Origin: Anaerolinea sp.
GTDB lineage: Bacteria; Chloroflexota; Anaerolineae; Anaerolineales; Anaerolineaceae
Assembly (NCBI GenBank): GCA_029975055.1
Contig: JARKPU010000013.1
Location: 124,001-188,000 of the forward strand
DNA length: 64,000 nt
Reading direction: 5' to 3'
This document shows, in pieces, positions 11,365 to 18,355 of this stretch. Below the pieces are notes generated by a model that ran no database searches, was not told the DNA's origin, and saw only the letters and a list, made by a program, of their open reading frames with translations. The position numbers were made by a program, and so were the translations under genes. Positions within the stretch are counted from its first letter, which is position 1; the number at the start of each line of letters is the position of its first letter.

Positions 11365-11547
11365 ATGGCAAAGTGCGAAAAGTGCGGTAAAAAGACGGTC
11401 TTTGGCCAGAACCGGAGCTTCTCGAACCGCGCCACCAACCGGACGTTCCGCCCCAACCTGCAGCGTGTGATGGTGATGGAAAATGGGCGCAAGGTCCACA
11501 TGGTGTTGTGCGCGAAGTGCATCCGGACGATGGTGAAAACCTCATAA
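11365..11547 (+). CDS. rpmB: 50S ribosomal protein L28
   Basis: 60-residue L28 of the zinc-binding (C+) type: Cys pairs at C4/C7 and C49/C52, with the conserved core NRSFSNRATNRTFRPNLQRV. It binds 23S rRNA in the large subunit. ATG 11365 follows AAAGGA at a normal distance. It is monocistronic, ends at a strong hairpin, and faces rpe. Confidence 0.96.
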   Translation: MAKCEKCGKKTVFGQNRSFSNRATNRTFRPNLQRVMVMENGRKVHMVLCAKCIRTMVKTS

Positions 11548-11572
11548 GGTTAAGGCTCTACTTTATCTTAGC

Positions 11573-11602
11573 AAAAATCGCGGCCCCTAAGCCGTGGTTT
11601 TT
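11573..11602. terminator. Bidirectional terminator between rpmB and rpe
   Basis: Twelve-base-pair stem (11573-11584 with 11591-11602, two G-U pairs) and a CCCTAA loop. The outer arms are A-rich and T-rich respectively, so it can act on both strands for the convergent rpmB and rpe. Confidence 0.8.
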
Positions 11603-11604
11603 GT

Positions 11605-12267
11605 TTAAGCCACCGAATCGCGCAGGGCTTTGATCCCTGCGGCAATCCCCTGGGGGTGTTTGAAGACGCCGGTCGCCGAAACGAACACGCGCGCCCCGGC
11701 CTTGTAGCAGGCGGGCAGGTTGCCTGCGTCGATCCCGCCATCCACCTGGATGAGCGCCTGACTGCCGGTTTGCTCGATCAACCGCCGGACGCGCGCCACC
11801 TTCTCGACCATGGCAGGGATGAACACCTGCCCCGAAAACCCCGGGTTCACCGTCATTACCAGCACAAGGTCGGCGAGGGGCAGCACTTCCAGCAGGCTTT
11901 CTGCGGGCGTGCCCGGGTTGAGCACCACACCCGGCTGACAGCCGACCGAACGGATGTGCTCGAGCGTGCGGTAGATGTGCGGGCAGGTTTCAATCTGCAC
12001 CGAAAGCCGCCGCGCCCCTGCCTGGGCATACCATGGAATCATCGTATCGGGGTTGTCAACCATCAGGTGCACATCGAGCGGCAGGCTTGTGAGGCGGGCG
12101 ACCGTCTCGACAATGAACGGTCCCATCGTCAGGTTGGGGACGAAGTGACCGTCCATCACATCCACGTGAACCCAATCGGCGCCGGCTTCTTCAACCTGCC
12201 GGATTTGACCGGCCAGGTTGGAAAAATCGGCTGATAAGATGGACGTGGAAATGAGGATGGAGGGCAT
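11605..12267 (-). CDS. rpe: Ribulose-phosphate 3-epimerase
   Basis: TIM-barrel enzyme interconverting ribulose 5-phosphate and xylulose 5-phosphate in the pentose phosphate pathway; 220 residues. Motifs: STSILSADF near the N-terminus, HVDVMDGHFVPNLTMGP with the metal His and catalytic Asp, HLMV, VNPGFSGQ (most relatives have VNPGFGGQ), and the VDGGI phosphate-binding strand. ATG 12267 lies 4 nt after the kinase stop, so rpe is probably translated from the kinase transcript. The longer frame starting at 12318 would overlap the kinase and lacks similarity to the family. Confidence 0.94.
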   Translation of the reverse strand: MPSILISTSILSADFSNLAGQIRQVEEAGADWVHVDVMDGHFVPNLTMGPFIVETVARLTSLPLDVHLMVDNPDTMIPWYAQAGARRLSVQIETCPHIYRTLEHIRSVGCQPGVVLNPGTPAESLLEVLPLADLVLVMTVNPGFSGQVFIPAMVEKVARVRRLIEQTGSQALIQVDGGIDAGNLPACYKAGARVFVSATGVFKHPQGIAAGIKALRDSVA

Positions 12268-12271
12268 CTGC

Positions 12272-13381
12272 TTATGGCGCGCCGATGATCCCAAGCCGGA
12301 GAAGCACGTAGGCCCCAAAAGGCAGCATCCCCACCCAAAGCACCACGGCGATGATGGTCAGGATGATGATATCCGGCGATAAGAGCGGTGGAAGCAGCGG
12401 TTCGGCAGCCGCCTCGGCGGCGGGAGCGGCCGGTTCTTCGATGGGCTGCTGCGGCTGCGGCGGGGGCTGGTAGGAGCCCGGCCTCGCAGCGGGCGGTTGC
12501 GCAGGCGCCGGGGCCTGGTAAGCCGGCTGCTGGGGGCGCGGTGCTTCGGGCGGGATGGGTTGGAGCATCTCCGGCGTTCCGGCAAAGGGGGCCAGCAGCC
12601 TTCCGAGCTGGTCGGCCGAGCGGTAGCGCTGCGCAGGCTCTTTGGAGAGAACCTTGAGCAAAATCTGTTCGAGTTCGGGGGCTATCTCGCGGTTCAGGCG
12701 GCGGGGAGGAACCGGTCGCACCTCGCGGTGCTGGCGGGCCAGCTCCTGCGCATCGGTGGCGGTGAAGGGTAACTGGCCGGTGAGCATTTCATAGAGCACC
12801 ACGCCGAGCGAATAGACATCGCTGGCCGGTGAAGGGGCCAGCCCGGCAGCCTGCTCCGGTGAAAAGTACTGCGGCGAGCCCCAGACTTCGTTAGAGTGCT
12901 CATCGGGGTTGATGGATGTGAGCGCGCGGGCGATGCCGAAATCGGTCACCTTGAGGCGCTTATCGGGCGTGACGATCATGTTGTGCGGCTTGACGTCGCA
13001 GTGGACGATGCCTGCGCGGTGGGCGTAACCGATGCCCGCGCAGGCCTGGGCGATCAGGTTCACCGCCTCGGCCACCGGGAAGCGGCCGCGCTCTTTGATG
13101 AGGGTTTTGAGGTCTTTGCCGGGCACGAATTCCATCACGATGAAGAGCCTGCCCGCGTCAAAGCCGAAATCATGCACGGTGACGATGTTGGGATGTGACA
13201 GGTTGGCGGCAGCCTTTGCCTCGAGCCTGAACTGGTTGCGAAAGCCGTGGTTGCCCGAGTAATCCTGCCGGAGGAGCTTGATCGCCACCGGGCGTTCAAG
13301 CATCATATCCTGGGCGCGATAAACTACCGCCATTCCCCCTGCCCCAAGCGTTTGGAGCAGTTTATAGCGGTTTGAAAGCAT
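12272..13381 (-). CDS. Membrane-anchored Ser/Thr protein kinase (PknB-type)
   Basis: Hanks-type kinase. The kinase domain spans about residues 5-270, with glycine loop GAGGMAVVY, VAIK Lys at K35, catalytic loop VHCDVKPHN (HCD in place of HRD, but the Asp, Lys and Asn are present), TDFGIAR, SPEQA and DVYSLGVVLYEMLTG. A Pro/Ala/Gln-rich linker of about 75 residues follows and then a hydrophobic segment near the C-terminus, a likely membrane anchor with almost nothing beyond it, so no external sensor domain is present. ATG 13381 (MLSNRYKLL) is preferred from family alignment; ATG 13408 is possible. It precedes rpe by 4 nt. Confidence 0.93.
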   Translation of the reverse strand: MLSNRYKLLQTLGAGGMAVVYRAQDMMLERPVAIKLLRQDYSGNHGFRNQFRLEAKAAANLSHPNIVTVHDFGFDAGRLFIVMEFVPGKDLKTLIKERGRFPVAEAVNLIAQACAGIGYAHRAGIVHCDVKPHNMIVTPDKRLKVTDFGIARALTSINPDEHSNEVWGSPQYFSPEQAAGLAPSPASDVYSLGVVLYEMLTGQLPFTATDAQELARQHREVRPVPPRRLNREIAPELEQILLKVLSKEPAQRYRSADQLGRLLAPFAGTPEMLQPIPPEAPRPQQPAYQAPAPAQPPAARPGSYQPPPQPQQPIEEPAAPAAEAAAEPLLPPLLSPDIIILTIIAVVLWVGMLPFGAYVLLRLGIIGAP

Positions 13382-13419
13382 GGGTGTGTCGGCTGTGTTT
13401 CGCTCCATATCCCTGAACG

Positions 13420-13428
13420 ATTATATCA
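13420..13428 (-). promoter_or_regulatory. Extended -10 promoter for the kinase-rpe pair
   Basis: TGATATAAT on the minus strand (13428-13420): a perfect -10 hexamer with an upstream TG. No convincing -35 is seen. The predicted start is about 30 nt upstream of ATG 13381. It is divergent from the caxA promoter. Confidence 0.55.
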
Positions 13429-13447
13429 TAACAAGGTTGCAATCTCC

Positions 13448-13476
13448 TTGCCCGAACCGGCCGCCCTCCGTACAAT
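13448..13476 (+). promoter_or_regulatory. Candidate promoter for the Ca2+/H+ antiporter gene
   Basis: TTGCCC (13448-13453), 17 bp, TACAAT (13471-13476). A second -10-like TATAAT lies at 13481-13486 without a matching -35. Either would start transcription 15-30 nt before ATG 13506. Confidence 0.5.
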
Positions 13477-13505
13477 CCGATATAATTAGACCTGAGGAGT
13501 CCGTG

Positions 13506-14579
13506 ATGCGAGATCTCATTGCCGTCATCCGCAAGAAGAAGCTGAACTGGCTGCTGCTGGCCATCCCGGTGGCCCTGGTGCTCGAGTTGACCCACGCCGA
13601 GCCGTTGTGGGTCTTCATCGCCTCCGCCATCACGTTGATTCCCCTGGCGGGGTTGATCGGCGATTCCACCGAAGCGCTGGCGGCGTATACCGGCCCGAAG
13701 GTGGGGGGCCTGCTCAATGCCACCCTGGGCAATGCGGCGGAATTGATCATCACCCTGGTTGCCATCCGCGCCGGGCTGCTGGAGCTGGTGAAGGCTTCGA
13801 TCACCGGCTCGATCCTGGGGAACCTGCTCCTCGTGATGGGTTTCTCGATGACTATGGGCGGCTTGAAGCATGGGGTCCAGACTTTCGACCGCCGGCAGGC
13901 CGGTAACCACACCATCATGCTGATGCTGGTGGTCGTCGCCCTGGTGATTCCTTCGCTGTTCAGCCATTCGATTGGCCCCGATACATCCGTCCAGGTGGAA
14001 GCGCTCAGCCTGGGGGTGGCAGGAGTGATGATCGTCTTGTACGGGCTGGGGATCGTCTTTAGCCTGAAAATGACCCAAAGCCCCATCACCTACCTGCCGT
14101 CTGGCGCTCACAAAGCGGAGATGAGCCGCGCGGCTGCGCTGGGTCTGCTCGCTGCGGCCACCGTCGGCGTGGTGTTTATGAGCGAGTTCCTGGTGGGGGC
14201 GGTGGAGAGCGTGAAGACCAGCCTGGGGCTATCCGAATTCTTCCTGGGGATCATCCTGATCCCGATCATCGGCAACGTGGCCGAGCACCTGGTGGCCGTG
14301 CAGGTGGCCATGCGCAATCACATGGACCTCAGCATTGAGATAGCCATTTCCTCCAGCCTGCAGATTGCCCTGTTCGTTGCGCCGCTGCTGGTCTTCGTGA
14401 GCCTGCTTCTGGGGCACCCGCTGACGCTCGTGTTCAACCAGTTCGAGCTGCTGGCGCTCATGGCGGCTGTGTTGGTGGCAGCCCTGGTGGCCTCGGACGG
14501 CGAATCGAACTGGCTCGAAGGCGCCGCTCTGCTGGCGGTGTATCTAATCCTGGGCATCGGGTTCTTCTTGCTCCCATAA
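13506..14579 (+). CDS. Calcium/proton antiporter, CaCA family
   Basis: Integral membrane exchanger of about 357 residues with some eleven hydrophobic segments, matching CAX/ChaA-type Ca2+/H+ antiporters. Two inverted alpha-repeat motifs are clear: GNAAELIITLVAIRAG in the first half and GNVAEHLVAVQVAMRNH in the second, each with the acidic residue that binds the cation in the membrane centre. A charged loop of about 15 residues separates the halves. ATG 13506 has GAGGAG 7 nt upstream; GTG directly before it is in frame but less likely. The SH3-like gene follows 3 nt downstream. Confidence 0.92.
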   Translation: MRDLIAVIRKKKLNWLLLAIPVALVLELTHAEPLWVFIASAITLIPLAGLIGDSTEALAAYTGPKVGGLLNATLGNAAELIITLVAIRAGLLELVKASITGSILGNLLLVMGFSMTMGGLKHGVQTFDRRQAGNHTIMLMLVVVALVIPSLFSHSIGPDTSVQVEALSLGVAGVMIVLYGLGIVFSLKMTQSPITYLPSGAHKAEMSRAAALGLLAAATVGVVFMSEFLVGAVESVKTSLGLSEFFLGIILIPIIGNVAEHLVAVQVAMRNHMDLSIEIAISSSLQIALFVAPLLVFVSLLLGHPLTLVFNQFELLALMAAVLVAALVASDGESNWLEGAALLAVYLILGIGFFLLP

Positions 14580-14582
14580 CCT

Positions 14583-15074
14583 ATGTGGACCTGGTTGAAA
14601 TCTCGCGTGAATATCTGGGTCATCCTGGGGGCGCTGGCGGTGGCCGGCGCGTTGATTGCCCTGACGATGGCGCTCCTCTATTTTTATCCGGCGCCTGGGG
14701 CGGGTTCAGGCACGCAGGCCGCGCAGTTGACGGTGATCCCCGGCCCGACGCTGACGCCCACGCCTCAAACGGCCACGCCGCAGGTAACCGAAGAGACGCC
14801 CGGGGCGGTCGTCGGCGGGATCGGCGTGGGTATGTATGTGCAAATCGCGGGAACAGGCGGTGATGGGCTGCGTCTGCGCTCGGGGCCTTCCAAGAATGAC
14901 GACCCGCGCTTTTTGGGCTACGAATCGGAGGTGTTCCGGGTGAAGGACGGGCCGCGCTTCTCGGACGACCTGACCTGGTGGTTCCTCGAAGCGCCTTATG
15001 ACCCAGGCCGGAGCGGTTGGGCGGCTTCGGCTTACCTGGCCGTGGTTGGCGCCACGCCCACTCCATCCCCTTAG
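14583..15074 (+). CDS. Membrane-anchored SH3-like domain protein
   Basis: 163 residues: a short cytosolic N-terminus, one transmembrane segment at about 11-33, a Thr/Pro-rich linker (repeated TPTPQT-like units, about 45-75), then a small beta domain with LRLRSGPS near residue 97 and WWFLEAPYDPGRSGWAA towards the end. The RSGPS and GWAA features match bacterial SH3-type domains that bind cell-wall components, so it probably faces outward. It starts 3 nt after the antiporter stop. Its role is not known. Confidence 0.75.
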   Translation: MWTWLKSRVNIWVILGALAVAGALIALTMALLYFYPAPGAGSGTQAAQLTVIPGPTLTPTPQTATPQVTEETPGAVVGGIGVGMYVQIAGTGGDGLRLRSGPSKNDDPRFLGYESEVFRVKDGPRFSDDLTWWFLEAPYDPGRSGWAASAYLAVVGATPTPSP

Positions 15075-15083
15075 GAGGTGCTT

Positions 15084-15422
15084 GTGTTGAAAGAAACTCC
15101 GGCGAGCATCACAGCCAGTAAATCGAAACGAGAGCTAACCATCGCATGGAAAGATGGGCATGTATCGGTTTATCCGTTTGGGCTGCTGCGCGCGGCCTGC
15201 CCATGCGCCTCATGCCGCGGCGGGCACGAGAACATGCATTCCGAGCCGGATGAGCAGGTGTTCTCTCAAACCCTGCCAGACTCTCCCGCCACGCGCCTGA
15301 GCCGCATCGAACCCGTCGGGCAGTATGCCATCACCATCGAATGGGAAGACGGCCACCATTATGGCATCTATAACTGGCATTTTCTGAGGGCGCTGTGCCC
15401 ATGCCCGGTATGCCGGGCATGA
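15084..15422 (+). CDS. DUF971 family protein
   Basis: About 112 residues of the DUF971 (gamma-butyrobetaine-hydroxylase N-terminal-like) family. Two related halves are visible: an IAWKDGH strand followed by LLRAACPCASC, and an IEWEDGHHYGIYNW strand followed by LRALCPCPVC. Each has a CPCxxC cluster likely to bind zinc or an iron-sulfur centre. GTG 15084 is chosen: AGGAGG ends 5 nt before it, whereas GTG 15078 overlaps that site. DUF971 proteins are linked to Fe-S/Mrp-type maturation in several genomes, but the function here is uncertain. Confidence 0.85.
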   Translation: MLKETPASITASKSKRELTIAWKDGHVSVYPFGLLRAACPCASCRGGHENMHSEPDEQVFSQTLPDSPATRLSRIEPVGQYAITIEWEDGHHYGIYNWHFLRALCPCPVCRA

Positions 15423-15425
15423 AAA

Positions 15426-15460
15426 GACGGGGTGCAGTTTTCTGCACCCCGTCCGTTTTT
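15426..15460. terminator. Terminator after the DUF971 gene
   Basis: Perfect 12-bp stem, arms 15426-15437 and 15442-15453, TTTT loop, then CG and a T5 run on the plus strand. It separates the gene from the convergent DUF362 gene, which ends at 15475. Confidence 0.9.
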
Positions 15461-15474
15461 AATCACCTGCCGGA

Positions 15475-16701
15475 TCAGCCTTTCCGCCTGCCGTTGCGAT
15501 TGAGGAACCAGAGCAGGCTTCCGGCCAGCACCGCCAGCGCGCCAACGCCCACCGCGGCCTGGACGACCGTTTTCGGTTCCACGCCGGGCATTGCCACGCG
15601 CCCGTCGCCATAGGCGGCGAATAGCTGCCCCCATTGCGTCTTGAGCGCCTCCTGCACGCGCTTGCGGCCGACGAACGGATACCAGTATACATTGTGGTAA
15701 AAATTGCTCGCGAAGTATGACCATGGGACGATGGGGCTTTGGAGGAGGAGCTTCTCGAACGGCTTGAGCGGGCCGTGGTAGATCATCTTCTGCCCGCGCG
15801 AGGCGAAGGTGTCCTCCTGCACGAAACCCCAGGGTTGTTCCTGCTCGATGTCGTAACCGAGGATTTCGATTTCGCGCGGGTCGCCGACGCCCAGGCCCAG
15901 TTCATGCGCGATGCGGATGAACGGAATCGCCATCGGGTCGAAGCCTTGCAGCCGGGCAGATACGGCATCGATCGCCACCTGGTCGGCAGAAGCCAGCAGG
16001 ATGTTCTTTTCGTGCCAGCGCATAGCGCGCGGGCCGGGGCCGTCACCGGCGAATGTGCCGTCCATGAGGGCAAAGATGCCGGGGTGAATTTCCTGCTGGA
16101 TCATCAGCAGGTCCACCAGGGTTTCATGGATGACGCTGTGAGTCCAATGACGGTTGCGGTGCAGCAGGCCGCCAAAGGCGTTTTTCATCGCCCCGGTGAT
16201 GGTGGTGAAGACGTGCGTCTTGACGGTGGGCAGGTGGACGATGTTCTTGCCGACCAGCGCTTTGGGGATATACACCCCATCGGGGTAAACCTTATCGAGC
16301 ACGAGGAAGGAGTGCGTCTTCGGGGTGTAGCGCTCCCACTCGAATTCCTGATTATATAAATAAATGCAGGGCACTCCGTAAGTGTCGGTGACAAAACGGT
16401 GCTTGTTATTCGCCTCGCCGACCGAAGTATCTACTACGACGGTATCGTTGTGAATACCAACCAGGTCGGCGTAGCCAAGCTTCTTGAGCGTGCGGATGGC
16501 CCCTTCCAGCTGCCAGGGGGTGCTTGAACAGGCCGGGTACCACGTTTGCCAGGAGATGTTAATTTTCAACCCGGTGGTGACGTTCTTCGGCAGCGCAGCT
16601 TCCACTCCGGCAAGGCGCATTACCTTCTCGGTATCTTCGAGGATCGTTCGCGGGGTTGTTTTTATTACGGCAACTTTGCCTTTGCCTGGGTAAGTTGACA
16701 T
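15475..16701 (-). CDS. DUF362 domain protein with C-terminal membrane segment
   Basis: 408 residues. The body matches the DUF362 family: a VAVIKTTPRTI opening, LKINISWQTWYPACSS, VHLPTVKTHVFTTITGAMKNAFGG, ALMDGTFAGDGPGPRAM and DQVAIDAVSARLQGFDP. This core resembles a Ni-Fe hydrogenase-maturation-like fold without known catalysis. The last 40 residues form a hydrophobic segment (VGVGALAVLAGSLLWFL) followed by basic residues, so it is probably a tail-anchored protein. AGGAGG precedes ATG 16701. Unlike many DUF362 proteins, no CxxCxxC ferredoxin cluster is seen. It follows purB by 26 nt on the same strand. Confidence 0.8.
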   Translation of the reverse strand: MSTYPGKGKVAVIKTTPRTILEDTEKVMRLAGVEAALPKNVTTGLKINISWQTWYPACSSTPWQLEGAIRTLKKLGYADLVGIHNDTVVVDTSVGEANNKHRFVTDTYGVPCIYLYNQEFEWERYTPKTHSFLVLDKVYPDGVYIPKALVGKNIVHLPTVKTHVFTTITGAMKNAFGGLLHRNRHWTHSVIHETLVDLLMIQQEIHPGIFALMDGTFAGDGPGPRAMRWHEKNILLASADQVAIDAVSARLQGFDPMAIPFIRIAHELGLGVGDPREIEILGYDIEQEQPWGFVQEDTFASRGQKMIYHGPLKPFEKLLLQSPIVPWSYFASNFYHNVYWYPFVGRKRVQEALKTQWGQLFAAYGDGRVAMPGVEPKTVVQAAVGVGALAVLAGSLLWFLNRNGRRKG

Positions 16702-16727
16702 TATTTCCTCCTGATGTCTATTTTACT

Positions 16728-18125
16728 TCATTGGAGGTCTTCCAATTGTTTTTGGATCGAATTTGCGATGAATTCGGCTCGCTGCGGGGCGATGCCGGTG
16801 TAATCCTGAGCCTGCATGGCGCGCTGGATCTCGTCTGTGGTCAAGAAGCGCAGGAATTCAGAATCGCCCGCTACGAGTTTCTCGAGTGGGTTGGCCTCGC
16901 CCTGTTGAACAACCCGCCAGGCCTGCATGGCATGTTCTCTCAGGCGTTCGTGCATCTCCTGGCGGTCTGCGCCGGCCTTCACGAGCGCCATCAGCAGGCG
17001 CTCGGTAGCCGCAAATGGCGCATACCGCTTGAGGTTGCGCCGGATGGCTTCAAGGTTAACTTTCAGGCCTTTCGCCAGCCGGAGCGCGACCCGCAGCAAT
17101 TCATCGCAGATCAAGAAGGCTTCCGGCAGGAGCGTCCGGCGGTTGGCCGAATCATCCAGGGTGCGTTCGAGCAGCGAGTGGGCGGAGTTTTGCCAGGCCA
17201 CCTGCGGCAGCACCGCCAGCATGCGCGCCAGTGAGTCGATCTTTTCGGCGTTGATTGGGTTGCGCTTGAAGGGCATGGCCGATGAGCCGACCTGCTTCTC
17301 GCCAAACGGCTCGCTCCACTCGCCGATGACGGGCGACTGCATCAGGCGCAGGTCGAAGGCAAACTTGTAGAGTGATGCGCCAAGCCCGGCCAGCGTGGAT
17401 AAGACCTGATAATCCTGGCGGCGCGGGTAGGTCTGTGAAGCAATCGGGAAGAACGGCAGGCCGAGAAGCTCTTCCAGGCGGGCTTCGAAACGGGAGAAGT
17501 TCTCGGCTCCAACCAGCTCGCAGTAAGAGGCTGCCGTCCCGACCGCGCCTTTGAAACCCTTTCCACGAATGCCCGCCTGCAACCGGCGCAAATCTTGCAT
17601 ATCTTCTAATAAATCCTGCGCATAAAGGCTGAGGCGGTACCCCAGCGTGGAGGGTTCGGCCGGCTGGAGATGGGTGAATGCCATGACGGGCGTGTGTGCG
17701 TGTTCGCGGATGAGTTCCATGAAGGCTTTCAACAGGTCGGCGAGCCGGCCTGTGACCAGCCCGAGCGCTTCACGCAGGCGCAAAGCATCGGCGTTGTCCT
17801 CGACATCCATCGAGGTGGCTCCCAGGTGGATGATGCCCCCTGCGCCGGGGCATTGCTCGGCGAAGGTGCGCACTTCGGCCATCAAGTCGTGGTGGATCTC
17901 GGCTTCGATCTCCAGCGCTCGGGCGAGGTCGACTTTTTCAGCCGATTGCTCAAGCTCGGAGACTTGCTCCGGGCTCACCAGGCCAAACTCAGCCTGGACC
18001 TTTGCCAGGTTCACCCAGATTTTTCGCCAAAGCTTCCTTTTATATGTTTCACTCCACAAGCGGCGCATTTCAGGGCTTGCATAGCGCCAGGAGTATGGAG
18101 ATTGATAGACTTCATCATCGAGCAT
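16728..18125 (-). CDS. purB: Adenylosuccinate lyase
   Basis: Cleaves succinyl-AICAR and adenylosuccinate in purine synthesis. 465 residues, homotetramer-forming fumarase/aspartase fold. The signature GSSAMPFKRNP sits at about 280-290, with the catalytic serine in the flexible loop. Other conserved segments are HLGATSMDVEDN near residue 100 and MAFTHLQPAEPSTLGYR near 150. Upstream of ATG 18125 only AAGGA is close by, so translation initiation is uncertain in strength. It runs divergently from the kinase operon. Confidence 0.94.
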   Translation of the reverse strand: MLDDEVYQSPYSWRYASPEMRRLWSETYKRKLWRKIWVNLAKVQAEFGLVSPEQVSELEQSAEKVDLARALEIEAEIHHDLMAEVRTFAEQCPGAGGIIHLGATSMDVEDNADALRLREALGLVTGRLADLLKAFMELIREHAHTPVMAFTHLQPAEPSTLGYRLSLYAQDLLEDMQDLRRLQAGIRGKGFKGAVGTAASYCELVGAENFSRFEARLEELLGLPFFPIASQTYPRRQDYQVLSTLAGLGASLYKFAFDLRLMQSPVIGEWSEPFGEKQVGSSAMPFKRNPINAEKIDSLARMLAVLPQVAWQNSAHSLLERTLDDSANRRTLLPEAFLICDELLRVALRLAKGLKVNLEAIRRNLKRYAPFAATERLLMALVKAGADRQEMHERLREHAMQAWRVVQQGEANPLEKLVAGDSEFLRFLTTDEIQRAMQAQDYTGIAPQRAEFIANSIQKQLEDLQ

Positions 18126-18200
18126 GTCCTTATTTTAACCGCGAACCGGATTTTGAGCCCCAGGACAGGTATCGGTAAGGAAATTGAAAGGCCATTTTCG

Positions 18201-18228
18201 TTGCAAATCATTAGATGTGACATATAAT
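18201..18228 (+). promoter_or_regulatory. Promoter for the kinase-phosphatase-FHA operon
   Basis: TTGCAA (18201-18206), 16 bp, TATAAT (18223-18228). The predicted start near 18235 leaves an untranslated leader of about 120 nt before TTG 18356. Confidence 0.6.
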
Positions 18229-18244
18229 TTAACCAGGGTAGGCG

Positions 18245-18292
18245 GGCAGCACCGCTGCCTTGGGGACTGGACAGGAGGGAAACTGGTCCTGT
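18245..18292 (+). other. Two small hairpins in the kinase-operon leader
   Basis: GGCAGC/GCTGCC with an ACC loop (18245-18259) and ACAGGA/TCCTGT with a 10-nt loop (18271-18292). Both would form in the mRNA leader upstream of the TTG start at 18356. They could be fortuitous; no known riboswitch pattern is recognised. Confidence 0.35.
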
Positions 18293-18355
18293 GGTGGTAT
18301 TTAAGATCGATCTTCCAGGATAAGGCAAGCCTGGACCTTATTGGCAGGAGCAAAA

